From: Citrobacter sp. MGH106
GTDB taxonomy: Bacteria > Pseudomonadota > Gammaproteobacteria > Enterobacterales > Enterobacteriaceae
DNA: 64,000 bases
Assembly: GCF_001037495.1 (NCBI RefSeq)
Contig: NZ_KQ089822.1
Coordinates: 1,054,001 to 1,118,000, forward strand
Reading direction: 5' to 3'
In this document: one piece after another, positions 32,469 to 42,005 of the stretch
Layout: every line of letters starts with the position of its first letter
How positions within the stretch are numbered: position 1 is the first letter of the stretch
The notes under the pieces: generated by a model
Database searches by the model: none
What the model saw: the letters and a program-made list of their open reading frames with translations, nothing else
Told to the model about the DNA's origin: nothing
Translations under genes and position numbers: made by a program

Positions 32469-33016
32469 CGCCGACCCTCGATATCAAAGAACTGGACCTG
32501 CTAATTCCGCTCCAGGCGTTTCTGATGGAGATAACCGGTCTGAGCATCGATAACGTGCTTGATGGTCAGCAAAACCTGACCGCAATGCCACTCGGTGACT
32601 TTGTCATCATGACGCCGATGAAGCAGATTGGGCTATCAACAAACCGCGTAAATTATGTCGATAACGGCGTGTATGGCGACGGCATCCAGCATAACCAGCG
32701 CAGTACTCAATGGCCTTGTCAGATTGACTGCTACGGAGAGAGCGCGGCTGATAACGCTGCAATCATCGGTACGCTGATCCGCTCAGACTTTGCCTGTGAA
32801 TGGTTTCGCCAAAGTGGCGGAAAGCTATCCCCTCTTTACTGCTCAGACCCTCATCAGACGACGATGATTAACGGCGAGCAACAATACGAAAGCCGCTGGA
32901 CGCTGGAATTTATCGGTCAGTACAACCCGACCGTGTCAACGCGACAGGACTTTATGGACAGTATCACAGTCGGCGTAATTGCCGCAGATTTAAAATACCC
33001 ACCGGAGAGTGCATAA
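32465..33016 (+). CDS. Neck/tail terminator-like protein, 183 aa
   Basis: MTPTLDIKELDLLIPLQAFL; STQWPCQIDCYGESAADNAA and ESRWTLEFIGQYNPTVSTRQ resemble phage neck terminator proteins that cap the tail tube. ATGA overlap sets the start. Directly upstream of the sheath gene. Confidence 0.7.
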   Translation: MTPTLDIKELDLLIPLQAFLMEITGLSIDNVLDGQQNLTAMPLGDFVIMTPMKQIGLSTNRVNYVDNGVYGDGIQHNQRSTQWPCQIDCYGESAADNAAIIGTLIRSDFACEWFRQSGGKLSPLYCSDPHQTTMINGEQQYESRWTLEFIGQYNPTVSTRQDFMDSITVGVIAADLKYPPESA

Positions 33017-34495
33017 ATGGCAATCCCATTACGCAAAGATATCCAGATTAACCCTGGCGTTTTGCCTGCGGGCGGTTCAGCGCTTGATCTGAATGGCCTT
33101 ATCCTTACCGACAGCGGTTATGCTCCGGTAGGTACGGTAATTTCGTTTACCACCAAAGAAGATGTAGCAGCCTACTTTGGCAGCGCGTCTCCTGAGTTCA
33201 GCATGTCCGAGATTTATTTCCAGGGCTATGACAATTCTACCAAAACACCTGGCGCACTGTTGTTTGCCCGGTTCAACCCTGATCCGGCGGCGGCATGGCT
33301 TCGCTCAGGTTCAATGGCTGCTGTTACGCTTGACCAGCTCAAGCTGCTGAGTGGTGTTCTGACCCTGTCAGTTGATGGGACATCGCACACTTCAGCCAGT
33401 ATCGATCTGAGCACCGCAACTAGCTTTGCGCAGGCTGCAGACCTGATTGAAACCGGCATCGGATCCAGCGTAACCGTTGAGTTCGACACCACGCAGAAGC
33501 GTTTCATCATCACCTCTGCAACAGCAGGCGATGCCAGCACCATCACATACGCCACCGGCACTTTGTCGGCAGGTCTGAAGCTGACTGTTGCTACCGGCGC
33601 ATCACTGTCACAAGGTGCGGATGCTGCGGTAGTTACCGAAGCAATGCAGGCTGTGCTGGATGCCTCGCAGAACTGGGCCATCTTCACTACCTCTTTCACG
33701 CCGGATGAAGAACAGGCGCTGGCGTTCTCTGCATGGGTTAACGGGCAGAATTATCGATTCGGCTACGTGCCATTCACCCTGGAAGAGTCGGCGCTGGTAT
33801 CTGGTTCAACGGATACCCTGGCATACAAAATCATTACAACGTACGACTACTCGAACGCTATTCCGGCATACGGCAACCAAAGTCATGCGGCTAACGCTCT
33901 CGGCTATGCTGCCTCTCTCGACTTTGACCGTCAGGAAGGGCGTGTGCCGTTTAAATTCCGCTCTCTTGGCGGACTGCTGCCGGAAGTTACCACGTCAGCG
34001 AACTACGATGCTCTGATCGCCAATGGGTACAACTTCTACGGCGCGTACACGGCTAACAACTATGACACGCGCTACTGGGCCGATGGCACCGTAACCGGCG
34101 ACTTCAAATGGTTCGACTCCTTCTGCTTCCAGATTTGGCTGAACGCCAACCTGATGCAGGATGCGATAGAGCTGTTCCAGTCCAACCGCAGCATTCCATA
34201 TAACGCGCGCGGCAAGGCAATCATCGAGGCTTCATTCGCTGACACCCTGAATCAGGGCATTACGTTTGGCGGCATCCGTACAGGCGTTAACCTTTCAAGC
34301 TCTCAGATTTCTGAGATTCAGAATGCAGTCGGAGCGGATATCTCTTCATCTCTGATCGCGAAAGGCTACTACCTGTATATCGCAGACGCGACGCCTACCC
34401 AGCGTCAGGAGCGCACAAGCCCAAGTATGACCCTCTGGTACTGCGACGGCGGTTGCGTGCAGAAAATAACTCTCGCCAGCATTGAGGTGCAATAA
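33017..34495 (+). CDS. Tail sheath protein (DUF3383)
   Basis: 492 aa. [60 protein letters not shown] and [20 protein letters not shown] are DUF3383 features. It is the contractile sheath, which makes this phage a myovirus. An inserted beta domain about residues 90-205 ([20 protein letters not shown]) would lie on the sheath surface. The C-terminus is the conserved polymerising core. Confidence 0.88.
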   Translation: MAIPLRKDIQINPGVLPAGGSALDLNGLILTDSGYAPVGTVISFTTKEDVAAYFGSASPEFSMSEIYFQGYDNSTKTPGALLFARFNPDPAAAWLRSGSMAAVTLDQLKLLSGVLTLSVDGTSHTSASIDLSTATSFAQAADLIETGIGSSVTVEFDTTQKRFIITSATAGDASTITYATGTLSAGLKLTVATGASLSQGADAAVVTEAMQAVLDASQNWAIFTTSFTPDEEQALAFSAWVNGQNYRFGYVPFTLEESALVSGSTDTLAYKIITTYDYSNAIPAYGNQSHAANALGYAASLDFDRQEGRVPFKFRSLGGLLPEVTTSANYDALIANGYNFYGAYTANNYDTRYWADGTVTGDFKWFDSFCFQIWLNANLMQDAIELFQSNRSIPYNARGKAIIEASFADTLNQGITFGGIRTGVNLSSSQISEIQNAVGADISSSLIAKGYYLYIADATPTQRQERTSPSMTLWYCDGGCVQKITLASIEVQ

Positions 34496-34936
34496 ATGTC
34501 GAACACTATTACAAGCGCTGATGCAATCTTTGCCCTCACCGTTACCAACCTGTTTCCCAGTGCGCAGACTCTTGAGGGCTACGCTGCTGACGCGATGTTT
34601 GCGCTGGGCGATACAGAGATGGCCGTAGGGGTTCGTGGTGCCGACGGTAAGCTTTCCGGCGGGTTCGTGTTTGGTGAGTATCTCCAGACGATTACCATCA
34701 TGCCTGACAGCCCATCGCGGGATATGTTTGAGACCTGGCAGCTAACCTCGCTGACGTCGAAGGCTATCTTCCGCTGCAACGCGACAATCATCCTCCCGGC
34801 AATCAGCCGAAAATTCACGCTCACTAACGGCATCCTGCAGCGCGTTAAGGCTATTCCTGACGCGCAGCGCGTACTTCAGGCGATGACCTTCCAGATCAAC
34901 TGGGAAAGCATTACTCCAGAAGACTACAACGCATAA
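34496..34936 (+). CDS. Tail tube protein (DUF3277)
   Basis: 146 aa. SNTITSADAIFALTVTNLFP, AMFALGDTEMAVGVRGADGK and NGILQRVKAIPDAQRVLQAM fit DUF3277 tube proteins, the inner tube surrounded by the sheath. Starts right at the end of the sheath gene. Confidence 0.85.
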   Translation: MSNTITSADAIFALTVTNLFPSAQTLEGYAADAMFALGDTEMAVGVRGADGKLSGGFVFGEYLQTITIMPDSPSRDMFETWQLTSLTSKAIFRCNATIILPAISRKFTLTNGILQRVKAIPDAQRVLQAMTFQINWESITPEDYNA

Positions 34937-34944
34937 GGGATCAT

Positions 34945-35349
34945 ATGGCACGTAAAGAAATTTACTACACCGTCGAGGATAAAGGCCGTGACCAGGGCAA
35001 GGTGTTCTTCATTCGCGAAATGGCTGCTTCACAGGCTGAATGGTGGGCTATCCGCGCAGGACTGGCGATGGCTAAGAACGGCGTTAATCTTCCGGATAAC
35101 TTTTCAGATATGGGCATGGCAGGCATGGCAAAAGTCGGCCTCGAAATGGTGGCTCAGATTTCTCCAGACGAGGCACGGCCTTTACTGGATGAGCTGATGA
35201 AGTGCATCCAGTTTGTGCCAGACCCAACCAACCAGAGCATTAAGCGCGGATTAATCGATGACGACACCGAAGAAGTGGTGACTCGACTGAAGCTACGTAG
35301 CGAGGTGTTCAAGCTTCACGTTGATTTTTTCGCCACCGTCGCAGGTTAG
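34945..35349 (+). CDS. Tail assembly chaperone, short (unshifted) form
   Basis: 134 aa, mostly helical (MARKEIYYTVEDKGRDQGKV; MGMAGMAKVGLEMVAQISPD). Sits between tube and tape measure, the fixed site of G/GT-type chaperones. A -1 slippery heptamer lies just before its end (see 35325), so a minority of ribosomes would make a longer product that includes the frame at 35364. Both forms coat the tape measure during tail assembly. Confidence 0.82.
   Translation: MARKEIYYTVEDKGRDQGKVFFIREMAASQAEWWAIRAGLAMAKNGVNLPDNFSDMGMAGMAKVGLEMVAQISPDEARPLLDELMKCIQFVPDPTNQSIKRGLIDDDTEEVVTRLKLRSEVFKLHVDFFATVAG
35325..35331 (+). other. Programmed -1 frameshift site TTTTTTC
   Basis: The heptamer lies in the X_XXY_YYZ register of the upstream frame (gaT-TTT-TTC). 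A -1 shift continues as RHRRRLDIPPVMGSDVAGL into the next frame without a stop, whereas the unshifted frame ends at TAG 35347. Confidence 0.82.
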
Positions 35350-35363
35350 ACATCCCGCCAGTA

Positions 35364-35561
35364 ATGGGGAGTGATGTTGCCGGGTTGGTAAATTATGAAA
35401 ACGTGCCAAGCACGATCGCAACCATCGTCTCCTCAAAGCTTGCGACCCTCTATGAACTGGACACTGTCTACGGAACAGAGGATTTGTGGCGTTTGCTGGA
35501 AATTAACACCGTGGATAATTACAACCAGATGGTCATCAACAGGGCGCAGGAGAGTGGCTGA
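35364..35561 (+). CDS. Tail chaperone frameshift extension (T-like frame)
   Basis: The open frame extends upstream of this ATG to the slippery site and would form the C-terminal ~77 residues of a fusion product starting at 34945. The part from the ATG is 65 aa (MGSDVAGLVNYENVPSTIAT ... NRAQESG), helical. I expect expression mainly as the fused GT-like protein; no convincing ribosome site precedes the ATG apart from a weak GGGG run after it. Confidence 0.75.
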   Translation: MGSDVAGLVNYENVPSTIATIVSSKLATLYELDTVYGTEDLWRLLEINTVDNYNQMVINRAQESG

Positions 35562-37324
35562 TGGCGACGATTATTGATTCACTGGTCGTTACCCTCGGCC
35601 TCGACCCATCCGGATTTAAAAAAGGTCAGGATGAGGTTAAGAAGGGCCTGAACGATACCAGAAAGAACGCGGACCAGACCGCAAAAGATATGGAGGCTGC
35701 CGGTAAAAGGGCGGCCTCTTTCTTTGGGTCAATTCGCACTGAGTTGCTGGCGCTTGTAGGCGTAACCCTGTCAGCGCAGGGTATCAAGACATTCATCACA
35801 TCCATGACATCGGATCTGATGCGGCTCGGCATTGAGTCCCGTGCGCTGGACATCTCTGCCAAGTCTCTTGATGGATGGGAAAGAGCGGCGACCGCTGCTG
35901 GTTCCAGTGCTGAGAAAATGGCTGGCACTCTGGGTTCATTTCAGAAAGTGCTCACTCAAATCAGGACCGGCGGCGGACAGGATGATCCGCTTTTCGGTGC
36001 GCTTGCTGCTTTCGGTGGTGCTACCGGCGCGAACTTCGATTATCAGAACGATAACTCCGAAGCGATCATGCGTAAGATTGCCGCCAACTGGGGCAAATTA
36101 AGCAAAGATGCGCAGCGAAGATTCGGCGGTATGTTCGGATTCGACAATGCGACCCAGCAAGGCCTGGCTAATGGTAGTCTGGTTCAGGACGCCGACCGGT
36201 TCGCCAAGATTTCCAAAGCGACTGACGAAGCCACCAAAAAGGCGCTGGAGTTCAACCGCCGCCTTGAGGAGATGAAGCAAAACTTTGCCGCTGCATCTCA
36301 GGTGCTTTACGAGGCCATGATCCCCTATGTCGAAAGGATCATACCGCTCATCGCCAAGTTCGGAGACTGGATTGCCAGTCATGGCCCAGAAATCGAAAAG
36401 TTCTTCTCTGATTCCGCGGATGAAATCAACAAGGTTGTCGATGCAGTCGGCGGCCTGGAGAACGCGTTAGAGATTCTGCTGGCCTTTGTTGTGGGCAAGT
36501 GGGCGCTTGGGATGGTTGGCGCGATAGCTAGCGTTGGTGGCTCTCTCGGTGGTCTTGCGGCAAACCTCGTTGGCATTGTTGCTAAAAACCCCTGGCTACT
36601 GATGCTAGTCCCCGCGAACAACACCCCTAACACCACAGAGGAGCTTTCCTCGATTGGTGGAGTTGGTAGCAACGTCCCGAAAACTGACATGGAAAAGCTT
36701 CAGGCCGGATGGAGCTACGATGACAGCAAAGGCGGCTGGATTTCTCCCAAATCTGCCCCGCGAGGAATCAGGAATAACAACCCTGGCAACCTCAACTTTG
36801 CAAATCAGGCAGGGGCCACGAAGGAAGGAGGTCAAGGCGGCCGGTTTGCTGTGTTCGAGTCGATGGAGCATGGAGTAGCGGCTCTCTATAAGCAGCTACA
36901 GATTTACTTCAAGAAAGGGGTGAATACCCTTTCATCCATCGTCAAAACATACGCCCCAGCATCCGATGGGAACAACGTCGATGCGTACGTGTCAGCCCTC
37001 TCAAAGGCAACCGGAAAGGGGGCTAATGAGGCTATTGATGCCGGAGACACCACCACCATCGCAAAACTGATGAAGGGGATCGTCGACCATGAGAACGGGA
37101 AAGGCTACATCAGCTCGTCCGATATCATGGGCGGCATTCAGTTAGGTGCCGGCTCATCAGCCGCGCGTAACGCTCCTGCTCAATCAGGCAGCCAGACAAC
37201 CATCAGTATTGGCAAAATCGACATGCAGACATCTGCGGGTAACGCCAATGCGCTTGGCATGGACATCCAGAGAAACCTTCAGAGAAACCGCCTGGTGACA
37301 CCGGCAATGACAGGGCAGGGTTAA
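35561..37324 (+). CDS. Tape measure protein with C-terminal glycan-hydrolase-like domain
   Basis: 587 aa. The N-terminus is coiled coil (GFKKGQDEVKKGLNDTRKNA). Hydrophobic helices lie at about 300-350 (LEILLAFVVGKWALGMVGAI). A domain at about residues 402-480 begins GIRNNNPGNLNF and includes GRFAVFESMEHGVAALYKQL and VKTYAPASDGNNVDAYVSAL; this is the lysozyme-like domain seen in some phage tail and virion proteins. Length sets tail length (short, of the order of 90 nm by the usual ~1.5 angstrom per residue rule). The glycan domain may open the peptidoglycan during DNA entry. Confidence 0.85.
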   Translation: MATIIDSLVVTLGLDPSGFKKGQDEVKKGLNDTRKNADQTAKDMEAAGKRAASFFGSIRTELLALVGVTLSAQGIKTFITSMTSDLMRLGIESRALDISAKSLDGWERAATAAGSSAEKMAGTLGSFQKVLTQIRTGGGQDDPLFGALAAFGGATGANFDYQNDNSEAIMRKIAANWGKLSKDAQRRFGGMFGFDNATQQGLANGSLVQDADRFAKISKATDEATKKALEFNRRLEEMKQNFAAASQVLYEAMIPYVERIIPLIAKFGDWIASHGPEIEKFFSDSADEINKVVDAVGGLENALEILLAFVVGKWALGMVGAIASVGGSLGGLAANLVGIVAKNPWLLMLVPANNTPNTTEELSSIGGVGSNVPKTDMEKLQAGWSYDDSKGGWISPKSAPRGIRNNNPGNLNFANQAGATKEGGQGGRFAVFESMEHGVAALYKQLQIYFKKGVNTLSSIVKTYAPASDGNNVDAYVSALSKATGKGANEAIDAGDTTTIAKLMKGIVDHENGKGYISSSDIMGGIQLGAGSSAARNAPAQSGSQTTISIGKIDMQTSAGNANALGMDIQRNLQRNRLVTPAMTGQG

Positions 37325-37325
37325 C

Positions 37326-38129
37326 ATGGCTTTTTCACTGAACGAAACAACGCTACTCAGCGCGATAAACAGCGGCAATATCTTCTCGATCATCAACAGC
37401 ACTCTCTCACCCGGTTACGGAATTTATCTCAAGTCGGGATTGAGAGCGCTGTCACCTTCTTCATTTCTGGGTATTGAGTACGGTGCGGATGCCTCAGTTG
37501 TGTCCGCGCCGATCGAGAAGGGTTCGTACAGCTCATTCAACAAGGTAAAGCGGCCGCCGGTTATTCGCGTTCTTTTCACGCTTGAAGGGTGGACCGGGTT
37601 TAGTGGAAGCATCCCAAACCTTACCAACTTCACCCTTACCAGCCGATCGGACATGCTGGCGGCGCTGGATGCGATGGTTGCGGATGCGCAGGTTTACGAC
37701 ATTGAGACGCCGGATACGACGTATGAGGATTATGACCTTGTCCGTTATAACTACCGGACATCAGATCGCGATGTGACCCTTCTCACCGTTGAGGCTATTT
37801 TCCAGTCCGTGCTGGAAGAGGCGGAGGTCACACTGACCAGCACTACCGCCAATAGCAACACAACGGCCAATGCCACGAGCAAGGCTGCCAGTACAGTGAC
37901 GGAAAAGGCGAACTCAACCGCGACAAACTCCACGCTTGAAGACGTGAAGGGCGCGCTAACCGGCCTGAAAGAGTCGGTATCAAGCGCATCTACCACTGTA
38001 GCGACATCGGTAAGTAATGCGGTGAGCAGCGCAACATCAGGTGCTACGAGCGCCATTAATGGGGCGGCTACATCTGCAATAAACAACCTCGCTACGACGG
38101 TTGATGAGCTGGTTGCGGGGTTATCCTGA
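37326..38129 (+). CDS. Baseplate-proximal tail protein, 267 aa
   Basis: The N-terminal ~165 residues are globular ([40 protein letters not shown]). The C-terminal ~100 are Ser/Thr/Ala-rich ([20 protein letters not shown]) and likely extended. Located between tape measure and plug genes, the site of the first hub component in minimal contractile tails. I cannot assign a family with certainty. Confidence 0.65.
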   Translation: MAFSLNETTLLSAINSGNIFSIINSTLSPGYGIYLKSGLRALSPSSFLGIEYGADASVVSAPIEKGSYSSFNKVKRPPVIRVLFTLEGWTGFSGSIPNLTNFTLTSRSDMLAALDAMVADAQVYDIETPDTTYEDYDLVRYNYRTSDRDVTLLTVEAIFQSVLEEAEVTLTSTTANSNTTANATSKAASTVTEKANSTATNSTLEDVKGALTGLKESVSSASTTVATSVSNAVSSATSGATSAINGAATSAINNLATTVDELVAGLS

Positions 38130-38434
38130 TGCAGAACATATCCCTCAAGCCTTTAAAGGCGCAGGAAGTGAGCGTAAACCTCGCAGGGCAGTCAGTAACG
38201 CTGCGTATCGTGCAGCGGTCCACCGGCCTGTTCATGGACATTGGAGTTGATAATCTCTGGATAGCGCAGGGCGTTCTCTGCCTGAACTGCAACAAGATTG
38301 TCCGATACCCCTACCTGAAGTTCAGTGGTGAGCTTTTCTTTGCCGACACAAAAGGAAGCCTTGACCCGGTTTACGATGAGCTAGGAACGCGATTCAAGCT
38401 CTTCTACGCCACAGCAGAAGAGATGGCGACATGA
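38129..38434 (+). CDS. Baseplate plug protein (Pam3 gp18-like)
   Basis: 101 aa, beta-rich. [40 protein letters not shown] and [20 protein letters not shown] match the small plug family of the Pam3-type simple baseplates. One-base overlap upstream, 4-bp overlap downstream. Confidence 0.78.
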   Translation: MQNISLKPLKAQEVSVNLAGQSVTLRIVQRSTGLFMDIGVDNLWIAQGVLCLNCNKIVRYPYLKFSGELFFADTKGSLDPVYDELGTRFKLFYATAEEMAT

Positions 38435-39285
38435 CGTACAAAAAGAGAGCGCTTAAATTTGAGTTCACGCTAAAAGACGGAGAGTTTGACGAATCTGGCA
38501 ACAACATCCTCACCATAGACAACATTAAGGCGGAAATTGAGATCGGGGCGTATGGCGGAATCACCGGCACCACGCTTGAGGCTCGCGTGTATGGACTGAG
38601 TATCGATAACATGGCTCTGCTCAGTTATAAGGGCATCCAGTTGAATGGTGCCAAGCAGAACATGATGAAGGTATGGGCCGATGACCGCCCGGTGTTCTTT
38701 GGGTCGATAACAAACTGTTTCGCGGATCTTAACCAGATGCCGGATGCGCCGCTGATTATCAGCGCGTTTTCAACCGGTTTTGACCAGTCGATTACCGCCG
38801 CGCCATTCTCAAAAGAGGGTGTTGCCAGCGTCAACGAAATCATCACCACGATCGCCGCGAGCATCGGCTATACCGTCGTTAACAATGGTGTACTGGCGAA
38901 GCTTGAAAATCCGTACTTTGAAGGGAATCCAATCTCCCAGATTCAACAGTGCGCCCACGCTGCAGGGATCGAGATAGACTTCCGGCTTGGCGCTATCTAC
39001 ATCTGGCCGCAGGGCGGAAGTATTGACGACACCATCCCCCTTATTTCTCCTCAGCACGGGCTCATAGGGTATCCAGTGTTCAGCAACTACGGCATTAACT
39101 TACAGTGCCAGTACAGCGATCTGATATTGAGAGGGCGCAAGATTCAACTGGAAACGTCATTGCCAAATGGCAGCGGTGTTTACACGGTACAGTCAGCGGT
39201 ACACCACCTGTCGACCTGGACCGAGGGCGGTCCTTGGTCAACCATCGTCTGGGCGTCTATTGGTCAGCTTACTGTGAGGCAATGA
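38431..39285 (+). CDS. Baseplate hub protein, 284 aa
   Basis: [20 protein letters not shown] and [20 protein letters not shown], then [20 protein letters not shown]. This resembles the hub (gp27/gpD-like) component of small contractile tails. It forms the trimer that joins tube to spike. Order plug-hub-spike is conserved here. Confidence 0.75.
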   Translation: MTYKKRALKFEFTLKDGEFDESGNNILTIDNIKAEIEIGAYGGITGTTLEARVYGLSIDNMALLSYKGIQLNGAKQNMMKVWADDRPVFFGSITNCFADLNQMPDAPLIISAFSTGFDQSITAAPFSKEGVASVNEIITTIAASIGYTVVNNGVLAKLENPYFEGNPISQIQQCAHAAGIEIDFRLGAIYIWPQGGSIDDTIPLISPQHGLIGYPVFSNYGINLQCQYSDLILRGRKIQLETSLPNGSGVYTVQSAVHHLSTWTEGGPWSTIVWASIGQLTVRQ

Positions 39286-39983
39286 TGAATTTATTCACTA
39301 ACCGCCCGCAGGACACATCGTCAGAAGCAAACGCGCAGCAGTTCCTGATGCATCAGTTTCTCATGGGCAAAGCGTTCATCACTCTCGCCCTGGTGACTGC
39401 CGTCAATGACAGCGGAGAGGTGGTATCAGTTAAGCCAATGGTCGACGGTTTCACCGGTGGCGGCGATCGCATTCCTTCCGGCGTGATTAGCGGTGTTCCG
39501 GTATGGAGGCTACAGCGTGGGGCAAGCGCCGTAATTATGCCACCTGTAGAGGGTGATATTGGCCTGATCGCAATCTGCGACCGAGACATCACGGCAGTAA
39601 AAGCAACAAAAGACGCCGCGCTACCTGGCTCAAACAGGACACACAGTTATTCTGATGCCATTTATCTCGGCGGAGTGCTGAATGCAGAGCCAAGCCAGTA
39701 TGTGAAGTTCGCCAATGATGGGATCGACATAGTTTCCCCTCTGGTCGTTCAGGTGAACGGGAATGCAGTCGTCGTTAATGCCGATGAGAAAATATCTCTC
39801 AATGCTCCAATCATTGAGGCGAACGGACAGCTTACGCAGGGCTCAGGAAGCTATGCCGGAGATGCAACGTTCGGTGGATCAATTACTGCAACTGGAGAGG
39901 TCACTGGCAACGGCATTCACCTCTCCTCTCACCGACATGGTGGTGTAGAATCTGGGAGTTCAACCACACAGGGACCGCAGTGA
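39282..39983 (+). CDS. Membrane-puncturing spike protein (Gp138/gpV-like)
   Basis: 233 aa. OB-fold-like N-terminus (MGKAFITLALVTAVNDSGEV; IPSGVISGVPVWRLQRGASA; PPVEGDIGLIAICDRDITAV) followed by a beta-helical stalk (VNGNAVVVNADEKISLNAPI). The C-terminus ends HRHGGVESGSSTTQGPQ; the H.H.G pattern is typical of spike tips that bind a metal ion. ATG at 39282 overlaps the hub stop; a second ATG at 39285 is possible. Confidence 0.82.
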   Translation: MMNLFTNRPQDTSSEANAQQFLMHQFLMGKAFITLALVTAVNDSGEVVSVKPMVDGFTGGGDRIPSGVISGVPVWRLQRGASAVIMPPVEGDIGLIAICDRDITAVKATKDAALPGSNRTHSYSDAIYLGGVLNAEPSQYVKFANDGIDIVSPLVVQVNGNAVVVNADEKISLNAPIIEANGQLTQGSGSYAGDATFGGSITATGEVTGNGIHLSSHRHGGVESGSSTTQGPQ

Positions 39984-40348
39984 TGAAAAGCATAATATTT
40001 GTATTGTCATGGGTTGCTCTTATGTCCTCACCTCTGGCCCTGGCCCAAGGTGATAAATTGGAAGATATTTGTTACCAAAGCATGAGATACAACGTTTCTG
40101 TCCAGATGGCAGCCAATTCTCTTTCTGGGCAAGTCAGATCGCATTACGAAGATGAGGCCTTTGATTCTGGTAAATGGCAAGGAATCAGCCATGAAGAGAC
40201 GGAAAGGATGATACGGATGGCAGAAAACAACCAATCTTCAATGCAATTCGCGATTCGTTATCAGGGAGATGACTCATTCGCGAATGCTTACAGAAGTGGA
40301 TATATAAACGACTGCAAGCAGAACCCAGAGAAATATATCTCAAATTAG
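39983..40348 (+). CDS. Secreted moron protein, 121 aa, unknown
   Basis: A clear signal peptide (MKSIIFVLSWVALMSSPLAL, cleavage near ALA-QG at ~21) precedes a ~100-residue mature domain with two cysteines (DICYQSM and INDCKQNP) that could form a disulfide in the periplasm. It interrupts the baseplate operon between spike and wedge genes and is followed by its own terminator, the mark of a moron. Possible roles are superinfection exclusion or host-envelope modification; nothing in sequence decides. TGATG-type overlap with the spike gene, no separate promoter seen. Confidence 0.75.
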   Translation: MKSIIFVLSWVALMSSPLALAQGDKLEDICYQSMRYNVSVQMAANSLSGQVRSHYEDEAFDSGKWQGISHEETERMIRMAENNQSSMQFAIRYQGDDSFANAYRSGYINDCKQNPEKYISN

Positions 40349-40366
40349 CATCCGCTAATCCAAAGA

Positions 40367-40388
40367 AACCCGCCGCAGCGGGTTTTTT
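40367..40388 (+). terminator. Terminator after the secreted moron
   Basis: AACCCGC-CGCA-GCGGGTT followed by TTTT, in the middle of the tail operon. Q-modified polymerase would pass it. Confidence 0.8.
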
Positions 40389-40404
40389 ATTGCCCGGAGT
40401 TTAC

Positions 40405-40764
40405 ATGCTCACTAAATCATTCCAGCTGGTGACTGAAAAGTGGGACATCTCACTGGACGACACCGGCAGCATCGCTATCACCTCAAATCCCTACGCAGTG
40501 GCTCAGGACGTAGCCTGCGCGTGCTCAACTTTTCTCGGTGAGGCATGGTACGACACCACTCTGGGAATCCCATATTACGAGCGCATTCTCGGTCACTGGC
40601 CAGGTACTCAGTTAATCAATACGAAGATGGCTACCGAAGCCAAAAAGCTTCCATACGTCCAGTCAGCGTTCTGCACAACCACCGTAGGGAAAGTTGACCG
40701 CCTGGCATCAGGCGTCATGACAATCACCGATACGAACAACATCCAGACCACAATCCAATTCTGA
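40405..40764 (+). CDS. Baseplate wedge protein (gp25-like/DUF2634)
   Basis: 119 aa. KWDISLDDTGSIAITSNPYA, AQDVACACSTFLGEAWYDTT and LGIPYYERILG match the gp25-like wedge family, including the lead-in to the conserved EPR-like region. The ATG at 40405 follows CGGAG. Adjacent to the J-like gene as usual. Confidence 0.82.
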   Translation: MLTKSFQLVTEKWDISLDDTGSIAITSNPYAVAQDVACACSTFLGEAWYDTTLGIPYYERILGHWPGTQLINTKMATEAKKLPYVQSAFCTTTVGKVDRLASGVMTITDTNNIQTTIQF

Positions 40765-40772
40765 GGTAACAA

Positions 40773-42005
40773 ATGGCTGAAGTAACAGTTAGCACAGCCG
40801 TCCCCTCTGTCACGTTTTCCGATACCGGCATTGCCGTTCCTGATGAGATAGACATTCTCAATGGGCGTTTAACTGACCTTGACACCGCTATGGGCGGCGG
40901 GATGAGTAAGAGCCTTACCACGCCTCAGGGCCAGATCGCCATGAGCGACACGGCTATCATCGGCGACAAGAACGACAATCTGGCATGGCTGGTTAATCAG
41001 ATTAACCCTGACTTTGCTGAAGGCCGTATGCAGGATGCGATCGGACAGATTTACTTCATTGACCGGATTGCGGCGATAGGGACAACGGTAACGGCCACGG
41101 CTACCGGTCTGGTGGGTACGGTAATCCCGGCTAACAGCATCGCTCAGGACGCCAGCGGCTATCTCTATTACTCACTAGCTGATGCGGTTATCCCGGCATC
41201 CGGTGCTGTTGATATCGTTTTCCAGAATCAAGCAGCAGGGCCGATCGCCTGTCCTATTGGCGCACTTAATACCATCTACCGCGCCATCTCAGGCTGGTCT
41301 GGCATCACCAATGTTACCGCTGGCGTGCTCGGCAACGAGGTGGAGAGCCGGGCTAACTTTGAATACCGTCGTAAGCAGTCGGTCGCCGGTAACGCGAATA
41401 ATCAGCTCGGCGCAGTTTATGCGAACGTCCTCGCGGTACCTGGAGTGACTGATGCATACGTGACGCAGAACAACACCGGCCTGACAGTGGAGAAGGGCTT
41501 CACAGACTTTGAGCTTGAACCTCATTCACTCTACGTCAGCGTGTACGGAGGAGCATCGGCAGACATCGCAAAGGCGATCTGGCAGAAGCTCCCTCCGGGC
41601 CCGTCAATGGTCGGCAACACGAGCTATACCGTTGTCGATGACGTTAACTACGTCCAACCCTATCCAGAGTACGAAATCAAATGGCAAACGCCGTCGGCGG
41701 TCAGCGTTTACTTCAAAGTAGAGCTTGCCAATAACAACGCGCTGCCAGGCGATATCGTAAACAGAGTTCGCACCGCCGTTCTCAGCGCATTCAATGGCGA
41801 GGACGGCGGCACTCGGGCAAGGATTGGATCGACTATCTACGCCGGTCGCTACTATGCCGGTGTTCAGGCTATCGACAGCGATAACGTGGACATCTTCAGC
41901 ATCACTATCAGCAGAGACGGCACCACTTACCAGACCTCTGCGTCCTTTGGCATCGATGAGGTGCCAACGCTTGATGCAACCAACATCTCGGTGACACTGG
42001 CATGA
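40773..42005 (+). CDS. Baseplate J-like protein
   Basis: 410 aa. SVTFSDTGIAVPDEIDILNG, the NEVESRANFEYRRKQSV motif (analogue of E-D.D-RRR in J proteins), and VNRVRTAVLSAFNGEDGGTR. Forms the wedge arms of the contractile baseplate that connect hub and sheath. ATGA-type overlap with the next gene. Confidence 0.9.
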   Translation: MAEVTVSTAVPSVTFSDTGIAVPDEIDILNGRLTDLDTAMGGGMSKSLTTPQGQIAMSDTAIIGDKNDNLAWLVNQINPDFAEGRMQDAIGQIYFIDRIAAIGTTVTATATGLVGTVIPANSIAQDASGYLYYSLADAVIPASGAVDIVFQNQAAGPIACPIGALNTIYRAISGWSGITNVTAGVLGNEVESRANFEYRRKQSVAGNANNQLGAVYANVLAVPGVTDAYVTQNNTGLTVEKGFTDFELEPHSLYVSVYGGASADIAKAIWQKLPPGPSMVGNTSYTVVDDVNYVQPYPEYEIKWQTPSAVSVYFKVELANNNALPGDIVNRVRTAVLSAFNGEDGGTRARIGSTIYAGRYYAGVQAIDSDNVDIFSITISRDGTTYQTSASFGIDEVPTLDATNISVTLA

